A stretch of 64,000 bases of DNA from Platanthera guangdongensis (Eukaryota; Streptophyta; Magnoliopsida; Asparagales; Orchidaceae), in the NCBI GenBank assembly GCA_039583875.1, contig CM077163.1, forward strand, positions 113,903,213 through 113,967,212, in the 5' to 3' direction. This document shows positions 21,360 to 33,559 of this stretch, one piece after another (the stretch's first letter is position 1; each line of letters begins with the position of its first letter). The notes beneath the pieces are model-generated. The model saw only the letters and a program-made list of their open reading frames with translations, was not told the DNA's origin and did no database searches. The position numbers and the translations under genes were made by a program.

Positions 21360-23310
21360 AGGAGGGCTTTTAGGTGTATACTGATACGTCATTTCAAGGG
21401 ATGGGTGTCGTACTGATACAACATGGACATGTGATAGCATACGCCTCCCGTCAGCTGAAGAAGCACGAGCAGAACTACCCTGTCCATGTCTTGGAGATGG
21501 GGGCAGTGGTGTTCGCTCTGAAGATTTTGCGGCATTACCTCTATGGGGCGCACTGCGACATATTTTCGGATCACAAGAACCTAAAATATGTGGATACATA
21601 AAAGGAATTGAATGTCCGCCATAGGAGATGGGTGGAATTTCTATCTGATTATGAGTATACGATGCACTATCACCTAGGGAAGGCGAATGTGGTGGCGGAC
21701 GAACTGAGCCGGAGGGCTACCACTTCAGGATCAGAGTCCTAGTTGATAGCCATGGAGCTGGTGCGGATGATGGAGGATATGAAGATTACCTTGGTATCTT
21801 CAGATGACCAAGAGCTTTATGAGGAGTATCTAGCCGCGATGAGCACAACCGATGATATTCGAGATCACATCAGGGTTGAGTAGAGAAGAGATGACAAGTT
21901 GGAGCCAGTATTCAGGACCTTGGAGGCAGGCACGACCGGGGAGTATACATAGAGAGATGTGTTGATATGATTTAGAGGACGTGTGTACATACCTGCTGGG
22001 TGCAAGATTCGGGAGGACATTATGACCGAGGGTCACTACAACAGGTACTCGATGCACCCGGGCATCACCAAGATGACGGCCGACCTAAAGAGGATGATGT
22101 ACTGGCCGGGTATGAAGAGGTATATAACATACTTTGTGACCTATTATGAGGCTTATCAGTTAGTGAAGGCAGAGTGTAAGAGTTCGGCTGGATTGTTGCA
22201 GCAGCTTCCGGTGCCGGAGTGGAAGTTCAACGATATCGTCATGGATTTCATACATGGTCTACCTCGGTCACATACGGGAACGACTTGATATGTGTGATTG
22301 TCGATCGACTAACGAAGGTGGATAGATTTCTACCGATCAGGAAGGATGCTTCAGTGGGTGAATTTGTGCGGAGTTTTGTGGAGCAGTTCGTCCAATACCA
22401 TGGAGTGACGAGGATGATAGTGTCTGATCGTGATGGACTATTTACGTCTAAGGAATGGAGGACAGTCCAGGCTTACTTGGGGATAAGGTTGACATTTAGT
22501 ACCACCTTCCACCCTCAGACGGATGGATAGACAGAGCTCACCAATCGGACACTGGAGGAAGTATTGTGTCTTTGCATACTGGATCGCAGAGAGCCATGGG
22601 AGAGGCAACTTCGCTTGATCGAGTTCTCGTACAACAACAACAACCAGTGCAGCATCGGCATGACCCCTTATGATGCTTTATACAGGCGGAGATGCAAGAC
22701 TCCTTTGTCTTGAATCCAGGATGAGGATTCGAAGGCACTTGGCTCGGAGTTCGTCGAGGATACGGATGCTCAGGTGCGATTGATTCGAGACAGGATTTTG
22801 GAGGCCCAAAGTAGACAAGACAAGTATTACAATGCTTGACATCATCACGTAGAGTTTCATGTAGGAGACCGGGTATTTCTAAAGATACGACCGATGCATG
22901 GAGTATCGCAGTTGCGTGGTCAGAAGAAGCTTAGTCCGAGATACGTGGGGCCTTACAGGATCCTTGAGCAGATTGGTCTCTTATCGTACTGACTGGAACT
23001 GCCACCAGATCTAGCAGTTTTGCACGATGTCTTCCACGTATCCTCTCTCAGGAGAGCACTACTTTAGCTGGAGAAGCAGATTACGATGACAGATGGGCTT
23101 ATAGCTTCTGATCGATTGGTGCACCTAGAGCCGATCCGGATAGACGATACTGGGATACGGGTCTTGCGGCGCAAGAAGGTTCTACTGGTCAAGGTCTTGG
23201 GGAGGAAACATGGACAAGGTGAGCACACGTGGGAGCCATAGGACTTCATGCAGCAAAGGTATCCATAGCTTTTCACGTCAGGTATTCCCTATAACCTCTC
23301 GGGATGTCAT
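21360..23310 (+). pseudogene. pol: RNase H, integrase and chromodomain of gypsy E (broken)
   Basis: The sequence enters RNase H at [11 protein letters not shown] (near 21,374), passes the KANVVADELSRR motif (~21,690) and a zinc-binding H-H-Y-E-A-Y-type region in which expected cysteines are changed. The integrase core follows: MDFIHGLP (~22,243), IVSDRDGLFTS (~22,420) and the Q-T-D-G stretch followed by a TAG. It ends in a chromodomain-like tail with RIDDTGIRVLRRKK (~23,130). One frameshift lies near 22,283. Many TAG/TGA codons occur in frame, including 21,881. It is closely related to the pol of B (36,250-38,170). RT and everything before it are absent. Confidence 0.88.
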
Positions 23311-23390
23311 ATTTCACTTCTCATACTTGAAACCCCGTAGGCCTAACTTGAATTTCGAGTAAGAAATTTTTATTTTTATGTATTGGGATT
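23311..23390 (+). other. 3' untranslated region of E
   Basis: A short non-coding link between the chromodomain end and the LTR start. It contains the phrase CCCCGTAGGCCTAACTTGAATTTCGAG, also present before the 3' LTR of B (38,227); I write it here as CCCCGTAGGCC, 11 bases, then CTAAC. Confidence 0.6.
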
Positions 23391-26300
23391 TGTAACATCT
23401 CTCGGACTTCTAGACACCTATGATGGTTTTGTCATGACTGGGTCATGACAAAACCCTGAGAAGTATAAAAGGATGGGGTGAACTAGGGAGTTAGTGTGTG
23501 AACCACCTTGGTCTACAAATAGTAGAATTCCAATTGCTAGCTTAGGTATGACCATAGGGCTTCACCATGATACCATGACCCCACCATACCATCACTAACC
23601 TGTTATATGGTCCATTGGAGCAATAGGGACCCATCAGGGTCAACTTAAATGGTCAAGTTGACCAAAGTCAACCCAAACCCTAATCAGGTCAAACTATGCT
23701 CATACATAGTCAAGTGACTTCCCCTTGTCCAAAGGGACCCACCTAGACCTTCCCAAGCCCTAAGGGAGGCCAGTGGGTCACTAAGGACCCATTGGGGTCA
23801 ACCAAAGAGGCTAAGTTGACTCAAGTCAACCACAACCCTAAAAAGGTCCAAGTACCCTCACTAAGGGTCAAGTGACCTCCAAGATGCCCAACCAACCCTT
23901 CCCAAGTCTTCTTAGACCTTAGGGGAGGCCAAAGGGTCATCAAGGACCCATTGGGTTCAACCCAAATGGTCATGTTGACCAAGGTCAACTCTACTCTTGT
24001 GTTACGTCAAATTAGCCCAAATGGGCTAACCCAAGCTCAAACCCATTTCCCCCACTTGGGCTAACCTCATTTTTATTATTAATATGAGTTAGTGGGGTAC
24101 CAAAAGGCTGGAGGAGAGATCAAAATCAGGCTTGATGACTAGGAGAGAGAAAACTCCATTTTGCCCCTTTAATGGAGGAGAGAGAAAGTGAGGGAGAAGG
24201 CCATCCAATGTATAGGGAAGCCAAGGGGCACCCTTTATTGCTGGATTCAACTACTCTAGGGAAGAGGAGGAGTTTTCAGCTATTTTCCGGCCAAATTGAG
24301 CCAGGATCACCCCCCCCCCATGACATGGTTGAAAATCTCCTTCAATGGCCATTCATGGACATTAGTGTTAGGCCCTTCCCCTTCCCAACTGATGCCTCTA
24401 AAAGCCTCACCATACAGAGGGGAGTAGTTTCCACATCACACCTGAAGGAAACGAACTAATTGACTGTGCTATTGCAGAAATCCAATCGGCGCCACCAGTG
24501 GCCATGGCAACTCGAAGATCGACCCGCCTACAGCCCTCCAAGAAGGTCCTCCTCCTCTCCTTCTGTGGATAGATCCTAAGATTCATTTAGAGTAAGAATC
24601 GGGCTTAATTGAGCCCGATCAAAGCTTCCATTTTCTTGGTTTTTTGAAAAAAAATTCATGGTTGGGTTCGCCGGAAACGGCCCCTCCGGCGGCCTTGTCA
24701 CTGACCAACGATAGCCCCCTCCTCAACGGAGGTGGTGTTGTCGGTGGCCGGCCAGGGAAGTGGCTGGGTGCCCGGGAAATAGTCCTGGAAGATGTTCCAG
24801 GTCGGGTAAATCACACCCGTCGGCTGGAGGAAGAAGAAATGCAGGAGCCGTCGGATTTGCATCAAGATCTGTGCAAGATCAAATTATATATATTATATAT
24901 TTTTGTATATTCTGTCTCATAAAATCACTCATATTAGGAATTAATTTACAAATATTTAGATGCTTAATCAGAGAAAACAGTCAACATGAAAATTGTAGCT
25001 CTATTGGTCTATTTTAATTTAAAATTTATTTCAACCCATTTGGTTAAGTGGTTTGACCAAAGTACTCATTTTGGCGAGGTCTATTCCTAGGATAGATCAG
25101 AGATTGTTTTGAGTGCCCCCATCAATCCAGCAATCCAAATGACTTGAAATTTGGGATGAGGGTCAATATTACCTATAGCTATAACACATCCAAAAATGGG
25201 AATTTTTGGAAAAAATGTTCCTAAGGTTTTTGTAGAAATTTAATAATTCATGTGTGAATTATTTAAAGCGTTTAATGACATCCAAATTCTCCCAAATTTT
25301 GGTGAGAGGTTTTTTGGGATCAATATAGGTCTCGATATAAAATTTAATCTCATTTGGAGGTGATTTGTTTTGGATTTTAGTAAACCCTAGCCTTGACCCA
25401 AAAGGGTAATTAGGTCAAAGTGTCCCTTGTGGGCTTAAGGCGCCAAACCACCTTAACAGAGGTTGATACCTTGTCCCTTGATGTGTTATGTCAATAACAC
25501 CGTCCCATGGATTATGGGGTGGATTAGGGTGGATTTGCCCTAGGACCCTAGTTCAAACCCTAGGGTTGATCTCTGGGTGTTTGCGAAGGACATAGGGTGT
25601 TAAGTCTTTGTATGGACTTGGTGTTTAGTTCATGTGATTCTAGGGTGGTGAAATGCCCTAGGGAAGAATTTGGTGACATTTAGACCTAGGCACACAATTT
25701 AGACCAATTAGGGTTAGTTTAGGACTTTACCTTTTAGGAAAACATTGAAGGGGCATATAACCTTGGATCCTTAGGAAAGTTTGGCAGGAAGGTTTTTATA
25801 ACATTATGATTCTCTTGAAATTATTGTCTAATGTTTGGAAAATAGTAGATTGTACTTGTAGTTTTAATCCTTGTGTTGCCCTTATTGATAATTTTGATAA
25901 AATAAAGTTAAAATAACTTAGAATGTTATGAAACTTATTCAGTAATGTTTTGTGATCATATTAAATCTCTTGTATTTTTTGTATAATTTTTCGATTAGGT
26001 TTAATGATGCTTCCTTCTTTACATCTATTTATTGGCATTAGCTTGGATTAATTAATTACAGGTTAATTCATTTATGAAAATTAGTGAAATTTGGTGCTCT
26101 CTAATATTTTGGCATCTTGTAGAGTTCATAAATTTTGGGTGGCCATAACTTAAGCAAATCTAGTACTTCATGTTCAAAATTACTCATTGCCAAATTTTTC
26201 GGAAAATTAAATAAATGCCAAATTAATTAGGAAAATTATAAGTTTCTGGATTTGGGCTAAATGTGTCATGTTCGGCCCCCAATAAATATTTTAGGGCACT

Positions 26301-27420
26301 TGAATGAAAATTTGGATTATCCCCTATCATGTACATCATATATCTTAGGTTGGTGTGCGTATAGTAAAATTGCAGAAAATTGGGATAACTAGTGAAATGA
26401 GCTTATGGAGTTGGGGTTTAGTGGTTTACTGGTTTTGGTGAGTGGAAATAGGTTCATCTTTAGGAATCATGATGAGGGAAGTGCTGGGTTGACTAGTGTT
26501 AGGAGGTGTCCGGGATCGACGAAAGATCATCCTTCCTGTGGAGGGAGAGAGGGAAAGTTAAAACACGTTAGGGTTAGATCCAGAGTAATAATAAAATGGA
26601 TCGGGAATCATGTATTAACCAATAACAATAAGTGCATTGTGAAAGGGAGCTTTGGGCTTCAGCCCATCGTAGTTCCTAGTGCCCTCGAGAGCCCTTCATG
26701 GGGAATGCCTTGGGCAGTCCAAGGTTAACGTAAGCCGTAAGAATAAATGGAATGGAAGAGTAATTACAAATAATCTAGGGTTACAATTATACTAACACTC
26801 CCTGGTGTTGTGGGAGTTAGGCTATGTCTCACGAGCGGTAGGCTCGGTGGTTTTGGTGATGGGCAGGTTAGCCTAACGAGCCGATGGCTCGGATGGTTTT
26901 GAGTCGGATGGGTTAGTACGGGGAGCTTTGGCTCGGTAGATATTTGTGACGGATGGGATTTTCTAGGGAGCTTTGGCTCTGTGGGAAATACATTAATGTT
27001 GCATATGCATAAGATATAAGGTGGTGGGTCATCGGTATTGGAGAGTCGTCACACCGACACCAATGCGTTGGCTCGGTAAGTGTGGTTTTGCAGTTTGCCA
27101 AATAAAGTTCAGTGCACAGCCCACAAGAGTACGCAAGAGCTCCTCTTAGCGCACCAGTATTAAGGCGTATGATAGGTCTAACTGGTAGTGTGATACTGGT
27201 TTAGAACTGGGCGAGGCCCAACCCACCGCTTCTGTTTGCCACTACGGAGGTATCCTGGGAGGTTTGGCTCTAGAAAGGGTAAACTAAAGGTTTGTGTGCA
27301 TAGAGTCGATTGGGTGTGTTACACCTGCATGATTCACATCATGGCATACTTGTATGTCATAGCATCATCATTGCATATAACCCCTGACAGATATTATATA
27401 AAGTGGTATGGGACGGTTTA
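23391..27420 (+). repeat. 3' LTR of gypsy E, left part
   Basis: The LTR starts TGTAACATCTC at 23,391 and is cut at 27,420 by copia C. It resumes at 61,843. Left and right parts together make about 4.8 kb, like the LTRs of B. Between 23,620 and 24,010 many GTTGACC/GGTCAAC palindromes recur, for example GTTGACTCAAGTCAAC near 23,814. At the same relative place B carries a different palindrome array. The rest (24,500-27,420) is AT-rich or GC-mixed LTR body, with no supported gene. Confidence 0.85.
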
Positions 27421-28520
27421 TGTTGAAAATTGTGAAGTGAAAGTGGCTGAATGGAAGACGTGGGCAACCTATCCGTGCGGACTATGTGGACAGGGTTGGC
27501 GGACAGCCAGGTCGGCAGGGCTGGTACAGACGACTTGTTCTATGGCAGCCTGGGCGGTCTATTCGCACGGACTACGCGGACAGTAGCGGCGGTTAGCCAG
27601 GCCGGCTTATGCTCTGCATGTAGCTGGATCCCAGAAGGTAATATGGTGGATTGCAATTCTATCCGCGGAGTCCGGCATGAAGTGGACTGAAGAACTGGAG
27701 CTCGACAGATCGGCTTGGCAGAAGCCTTGGTCTTGATCTGGTGAAGCGGCAAGTGAAAGCTACGGAGATCGCCAGTCAGTACGGATAGGTGCTGGAGGTC
27801 ACCGTGTGTGGCTGAATGGATCCAGCGTCCGCCAGTAAGTGTGGACTGGCCCTTGTGGCCAGTGGTGTGGACTTGGTTGATTCTAAACCAAGTCCATGTT
27901 TGGCTCAGTCCGGGGTGATTGCACAGTGGAGTGCGGACTGCTTCTCAGTCCGCTGAGCTCGGCAGAAGAGTTGTGTGCCTTGGTTGCGAGTTTGGGAGAA
28001 GTAGACTGGAGATTGTGTCCGCAACTATGTGGGGGTTGGCGCTTGGTCCACTAAGTCTGACAGTTGCCTTGCTGGCATGGTCGTAGACTCGTGATATGCG
28101 TACTGGAGCAGTGTTTAGGATATACGTACTGGAGCAGTCTCCGGGATATGCAGACTGGAGCAGTCTGCGGAAGGTGCAGACTGGAGGTGTCTGCTGTGTA
28201 AGCAGACAAGAGCAGTATCCGCTGAGTCCGGTATGTGTCTTGGTGATGGCTATGGACTCAGGATATGTGGACTGGAGTTGTCTGTAGGGATATGCAGACA
28301 AAAGCTGTCCGCAGTGTGTATGGACCGGAATGGTGTGTCCGCTAAGTCCGGCAGTTGCCTTGGTGGCAAAGCCGTGGGCTCGAGATGAGCAGACTGAAGC
28401 TGTGTGTCCACTGAGTCCGGCATTTGCCTTATGAAGAGGTCGTGGGCTCGGATATGCGGGCTGGAGCTATGTCCGTGGATTGGCGGACAATGTTGCTGTA
28501 GAGTTCGGCTGTGGCGGTCC
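27421..28520 (+). repeat. 5' LTR of C, left part
   Basis: From the LTR start to the point where B inserted. Between about 28,080 and 28,500 an array of GCAGACT...AGTCTGC and TCCGCTGAGTCCGGCA words occurs; 28,150-28,168 is a hairpin with seven-base arms. The last five bases, GGTCC, are repeated after B as its TSD. No gene is supported. Confidence 0.85.
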
Positions 28521-31500
28521 TGTAACATCCCATTTCCGACTAGACCCCCAAGAGTGGTTTTGGTCCTGTCAAAACCCTAGGAGGCCCAAGGGACCAGTGA
28601 AGAAGGCCAAGGTGAAAATCACCTTGGTCTGCCTATAGCTCAGCCTTATATCAGCAAGGGGAGATCTGAACCGACAGATCCTCTAGGAAGAAATAAATAG
28701 CCACACAAATTCCCTGAAAACAACTCTTCCGGGTCTAACACGCCCGTGTCACCAGGCGTGTCGTCGGCCCGACGATCGTCGAGCTCATTTTGTTGAGCTT
28801 AGATCGACGATCGTCGAGTTCATTTGCTAGAACTGGGGGGAACACGCCCCTGACACGCCCGTGTCACCAGGCGTGTCGTCATCCCGACGATCGTTGAGCT
28901 CATTTCGCCGAGCTCATTTCGTCGAGCTCAGCTCGACGATCGTCGATTTCATTCCGGAGAACAGGGGGGAAAACGCCCCCGGGATGCCCGTGTCGTCAGA
29001 CATGTCATCATCCCGACGATCATCGAGCTCATTTCGTCGAGCCCAGCTCGACGATCGTCGAGTTCATTTCGCATAATAGGGGGGAACACGCCCCCGACAC
29101 GCCCGTATGGCCAGGCGTGTCGTCAGCCCGACGATCGTTGAGCTCAATTTTTCGAGCTCAGCTCGACGATCGTCGATTTCTTTTCGTAGAACAGGGGGGA
29201 ACACGCCCCCGACACGCCTGTGTCGCCATGCGTGTCGTCAGCAGCTCATTTCGTCGAGCTCATTTCATCGAGCTCAGTTCATTTCGTCGAACAAAAGGGA
29301 ACACGCCCACCCGACACGCCCGTGTCGGATGATACACGCCCTTGTCACAGCCGTGTCATCAGGCATGACACGGTGGTTCTGGGCAGAATCGCCATGAGGA
29401 GGAGAGAGAAATGAGAAGGAGAGGGAAGGAAACGGTTCGCCAAAAGCCACATTTAATGGCTGAATTCAATTTCCCAGGGAAGGGGAGAAGTTTCCAGCTG
29501 TTTCCCCTGGCCGTCAGACTTGGTTCAGCCCCCCTCCTCCATGGCCGAGCCTAGCCATTAATGGCTTTGAAGGACATTAATGATCCAGCCCCTCCTCTCC
29601 CCATCTGAAGCTTTAAACACCACCAGTGAGTTGAGAGGAGGCTTTGCCAATCCTTACCCGAAGAAACCGAGCCTCCCACCTTGCTGTTGCAGAAGCCGCG
29701 TGACATAACTTTCAGAAATGGCTTCCCGACGATCTTCCCGACTTCAGGCCGCCAGCAAGGTCCAATCCTTCTCCTATCTATGCGTGCTAGATCTAGACTT
29801 GTTTAGGTTGAGAAATCAGGCCCAATTGAGCCTGATTGGGAGCTTGCAATTTCTGATTTTCTTGGAAAATGGTGGTGTTGAGTTCGCCGGAAATCGCCGC
29901 CTCCGGCGGCATGGTCGCCGCCACACACTAGCCACCACCTCAACGGAAGTGGTGGTGGTGGTGGCCGTCCAGGGAGGTGGTCGGGGTGGCGAGAAAGTTG
30001 GCTGGAAGAGGCTCCAGGTCGGGCCAATCTTGGCCCTTGGCTGGAGGTTGAGGATGAACGGATGCCATCCGTTTTGATCAAGGCGATTCAAATGATATTA
30101 ATGTTTTTGATTTTTTCTGGAGATTATTAATAGTAGATATTTTTAATTTTTAAAAATATTTGATGCGTCTACTGTAAAAGTGGTCAACATAGAAAATGTA
30201 GCCCTTGTTGTCTAGTGTAATTTAAAATTCATTTTACTCGATTTGGAGTCCTGGTTAGACCACAACACTCATTTTGGTGAGGTCTATCCATAGGGCTGTC
30301 CAGAGCTTAAGTTAAGTGCCCACTCCAAACCATACATCCAAATAATCTTAAAATTGAAGGAGGGGCAATTCTTAACTATATATAGGACATATCCAAAAAT
30401 TAGAATTTCTGGAAAAACGTTCCCTATAGTTTTTGGAAAAATTTAATAAACAAAATATAAATTAATTAGGTGTCATAAACACCTCAAAATCCCCCCAAAT
30501 TTGGGTGGGTCATCCAAGAGAGCATGCTAGGGCTCTGGTAAAAATTATATCTCCTTTGGAGATGTTTTGATTAGGTTTTATCCAACCCTAATTTGCCCCT
30601 TATAGGGTTAATTAGGTCAAAACACCCCCTTTGGATTTTGAGTGGTCAAATCACCTCAACAGAGGCTAATATTTTGGCCACTGACTCTCTATGGTATGAC
30701 ACACCCTCCAATGGAATTTGGGGTGGTTAAGAGTAGGGTAACCCTACAACACTAGGGAAGGTCCCTTGATGGGGATCTTTAGGGTTTGAAGGTCATGGGG
30801 TCAAATGACTTTGGAATGGCTTGAAAATTGGTGGAGAGGACTATATGGTTAGTATAGTCCTTTGGTTAAAATTTTAGGGAATTTGGAAGTTTTAAACCCA
30901 CTCAAAACCCTAACCCTAGTTTAGGGCACCAAACCTAATTTGGAGTTTTAGGCTATCAAATCACTTTAAAATCACTTGAAATTTGGGAAGAGTAGTGTTT
31001 AAAGTTAGTACAAGCTCTGGAGATTTTGTTATGAATTTAGGATTATTATTTTGGATACTTCATTAACAATTTAGTAATTTGAATTATTTACTTAGAAATT
31101 TATTATGAAATATCAACTTGCTGGAAATTGATGAACATTAGCCGAAGGACTCCTTATTAAGTTTTAAAGCTCTGTGAAGTTTTATGGCATTTTTGGAAGA
31201 TTATTTCTAAGGGTTGCTTCATTAAGAATTGTTTCCCATGAAAACTTAATTTAATTTATTTTGGAGTCTAGCAGGCCTCTAAAATTATGATTTTTGTACA
31301 ATGATCTTTTCTGAACCATATTAGGATTCTGTAATTTTTATATAATTTTCTGATGAATAATTTTGGTACTTCGTTCTTTACATACGATTAAGGGAATTAT
31401 TTTGGATAAATTAATTAGAGGCCACATATTTTCTGAAAAATTATGGAAATTAGTATCTAGTAATATATCGCTGTTATTTAGTGATCAAAAGTTTTGGGTG

Positions 31501-33385
31501 GCCATTACTTGAGTATAACATATAGTTCATGTTCAAAATTGCACATGGCCAAACATTTGCGAAAATTCAATAAATATCAAATTAATTAGAAAAATTATGA
31601 TTCTCTGATTTTAGACTAAACTTGTTATGATATACCTCTGGTAAATTTTATAGGAGATTTTGAAGAAAAACCGGAGTACCTCCTTTATACATCTCATATA
31701 GTATAGGGTGGTCTGCATATAGTAACTGCGGAAACTGAACTAGAGTGAGTAATGAATTTGAAGAGTTGAATCTTTAGTAGGTTGCTGGTTTGGGTAAATA
31801 AATGAGAGATCAGATCAAGGGTAGAAATCAATAATAACAAGTGCCTTGCGAAAGGGAGCTTTGGGCGTAATCCCATCTTAGTTCATTGTGCCTTCGAGAG
31901 CCCTTCACGGGGAATACCTTGGACAGTCCTGGGCTAACGTAAACCTTAGGAATAATTTGGGCAAGAGTAAACCTAATAATAGTTCCACATTACACTCACA
32001 CTAATACACGTGGGGAGTTAAATTGGTAGTGGAAGGATAGCGTAGGCACGTGGCCTAAGGGCTTACTGGTAGAGTTAAATGGACTCGGTATTGATTTGGA
32101 ATTCCGTGGAGATGGATGCTCGGGGACTTGGAAAAAAAAGGAGACTTGATTAGTCCAGGGAGCCGTGGGCTCGGGAATATGATGAACTAGTAGGCTTGGT
32201 AGTCTAAGGAGCTGGAGGCTCGGTAATATAATTAGATACAAACTATCATGGTTGCATGTGCATAACAGTGCTGGGTCCTCGGTATTGGACGATCGATCAC
32301 CCCGTCATCGTACGTTGACTCGGGGAGACTATCTGGTTTGCTAGGAATAGTACGGAAACATACTTGAGGGGCTAAACGGGGTAGTGTGATTACCAGTCTA
32401 GGAGTGGAGAGGCCCAACCCACTGTCTCCGTTGGCCACGACGAGAGGCTCCTCAGAGTTTAGCTAACTCCAAAAAGGGGAACTAAAGGTCTGTGCGCATA
32501 GAGTCGTGTGTGTGAGTTGCACTTGCATGTGCATACCATAGCATACTTGTATGTCATAGCATAATCATTGCATTTAACCCCTGACACTTATCGTATAAAA
32601 TGGTATGGGACGTTTTATATGATAGGCCCCGCAAAATGACCCCTTGGTATATAGGGGTGATCCCTATAAATCAATGGTTATATTTCTCGTTGCTCTTACT
32701 TACTCTTGTTACTGCTTTTACTTACTTGCTACTCCTTACTGTTTACTTTGGTTACATACTTGTTTACTCATGTTTAAATATTGTGGTACCCCTGCTATAC
32801 CTTATTATTTTATCCCTTAGGGTAGATGTCACCTGCTTGATTACGCCCTGCTTTTGGTCCTCCTTTTCACTCCTTTCCACCCAGTGCCTAGGAGCCATGG
32901 GTAGAGGGGTGGGGGGTTTTTGACTGAGTCTAGTTTGACTGACGGCCGTTTGACCACCATATTTTAGGTGCTCCGGATGGGAGACAGGGAATAGCCGCAG
33001 GAGACGCAACAGAAGCAGGATACAGTGCAGATGGAGATTGGGCAGTGTAGCTCGGGTGGACAGGCATCCGGATCCGTGAGTGAAGCCGAGTATTAGTAGT
33101 TTTACTTTTATGAGTGAATTGTAGTGAGGTTATCATGTACTGGGCTTAAGCCCGTATTTACTTTCTGGTGTGGACTATTTATTTGTCATGTGATTTCCTC
33201 CTTTATACTATTGTGGGCTTGGATGCTTACACTTTCATTCATTATACATTCTGTCGATGGTGATCGATTTGGCTGGTAGGATCGGCGTTTTGTAGTGATG
33301 ACCTTCCCGGGTGCGAAGGTGTCACCGCAAAACGGCGATTCTGGGCCTAAGAACCCGGTGGTTGTTGCAAAAAAGGGGTCTTACA
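28521..33385 (+). repeat. 5' LTR of B
   Basis: TGTAACATCCC ... GGGGTCTTACA, 4,865 bases. A palindrome array occupies 28,735-29,360. The AT-rich middle (30,080-31,700) and the remaining parts contain no supported gene. It is very similar to 38,282-43,154 along its length, and it shares its start, end and several blocks with D, E and K. Confidence 0.93.
28735..29360 (+). repeat. Palindrome array in B 5' LTR
   Basis: About five units of roughly 100-120 bases, each with an ACACGCCCGTGTC-type palindrome, CAGGCGTGTCGTC, and one or two CGACGATCGTCG palindromes. Perfect examples are CTCGACGATCGTCGAG (29,047-29,062) and TCGACGATCGTCGA (28,933-28,946 and 29,163-29,176). GAGCTC steps between them are palindromic as well. 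Confidence 0.9.
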
Positions 33386-33387
33386 AG

Positions 33388-33399
33388 TGGTATCAAAGG
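33388..33399 (+). other. Primer-binding site of B
   Basis: TGGTATCAAAGG two bases after the LTR end; one change from TGGTATCAGAG, the initiator-Met tRNA complement. Confidence 0.75.
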
Positions 33400-33559
33400 G
33401 AAACTTCGATCGGATAGAATATAGTCCACAAAACATGGGACACCCCACGCGGGCTTAGTTTGAGGACAAACTAGCAGCGGAAGCAATAGTGTGCCCATGG
33501 AAGGAATCATGTGCAATGCTCACCAGTAACAAAGAGTTTTAGTTCAATTTACTAAACTC

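Noticed and set aside
24172..25017. Short frames in the E LTR (and at 29,107-30,091 in B) as genes
   Set aside because: They fall inside LTRs, are not kept in frame between B, D and E, and show no domain.
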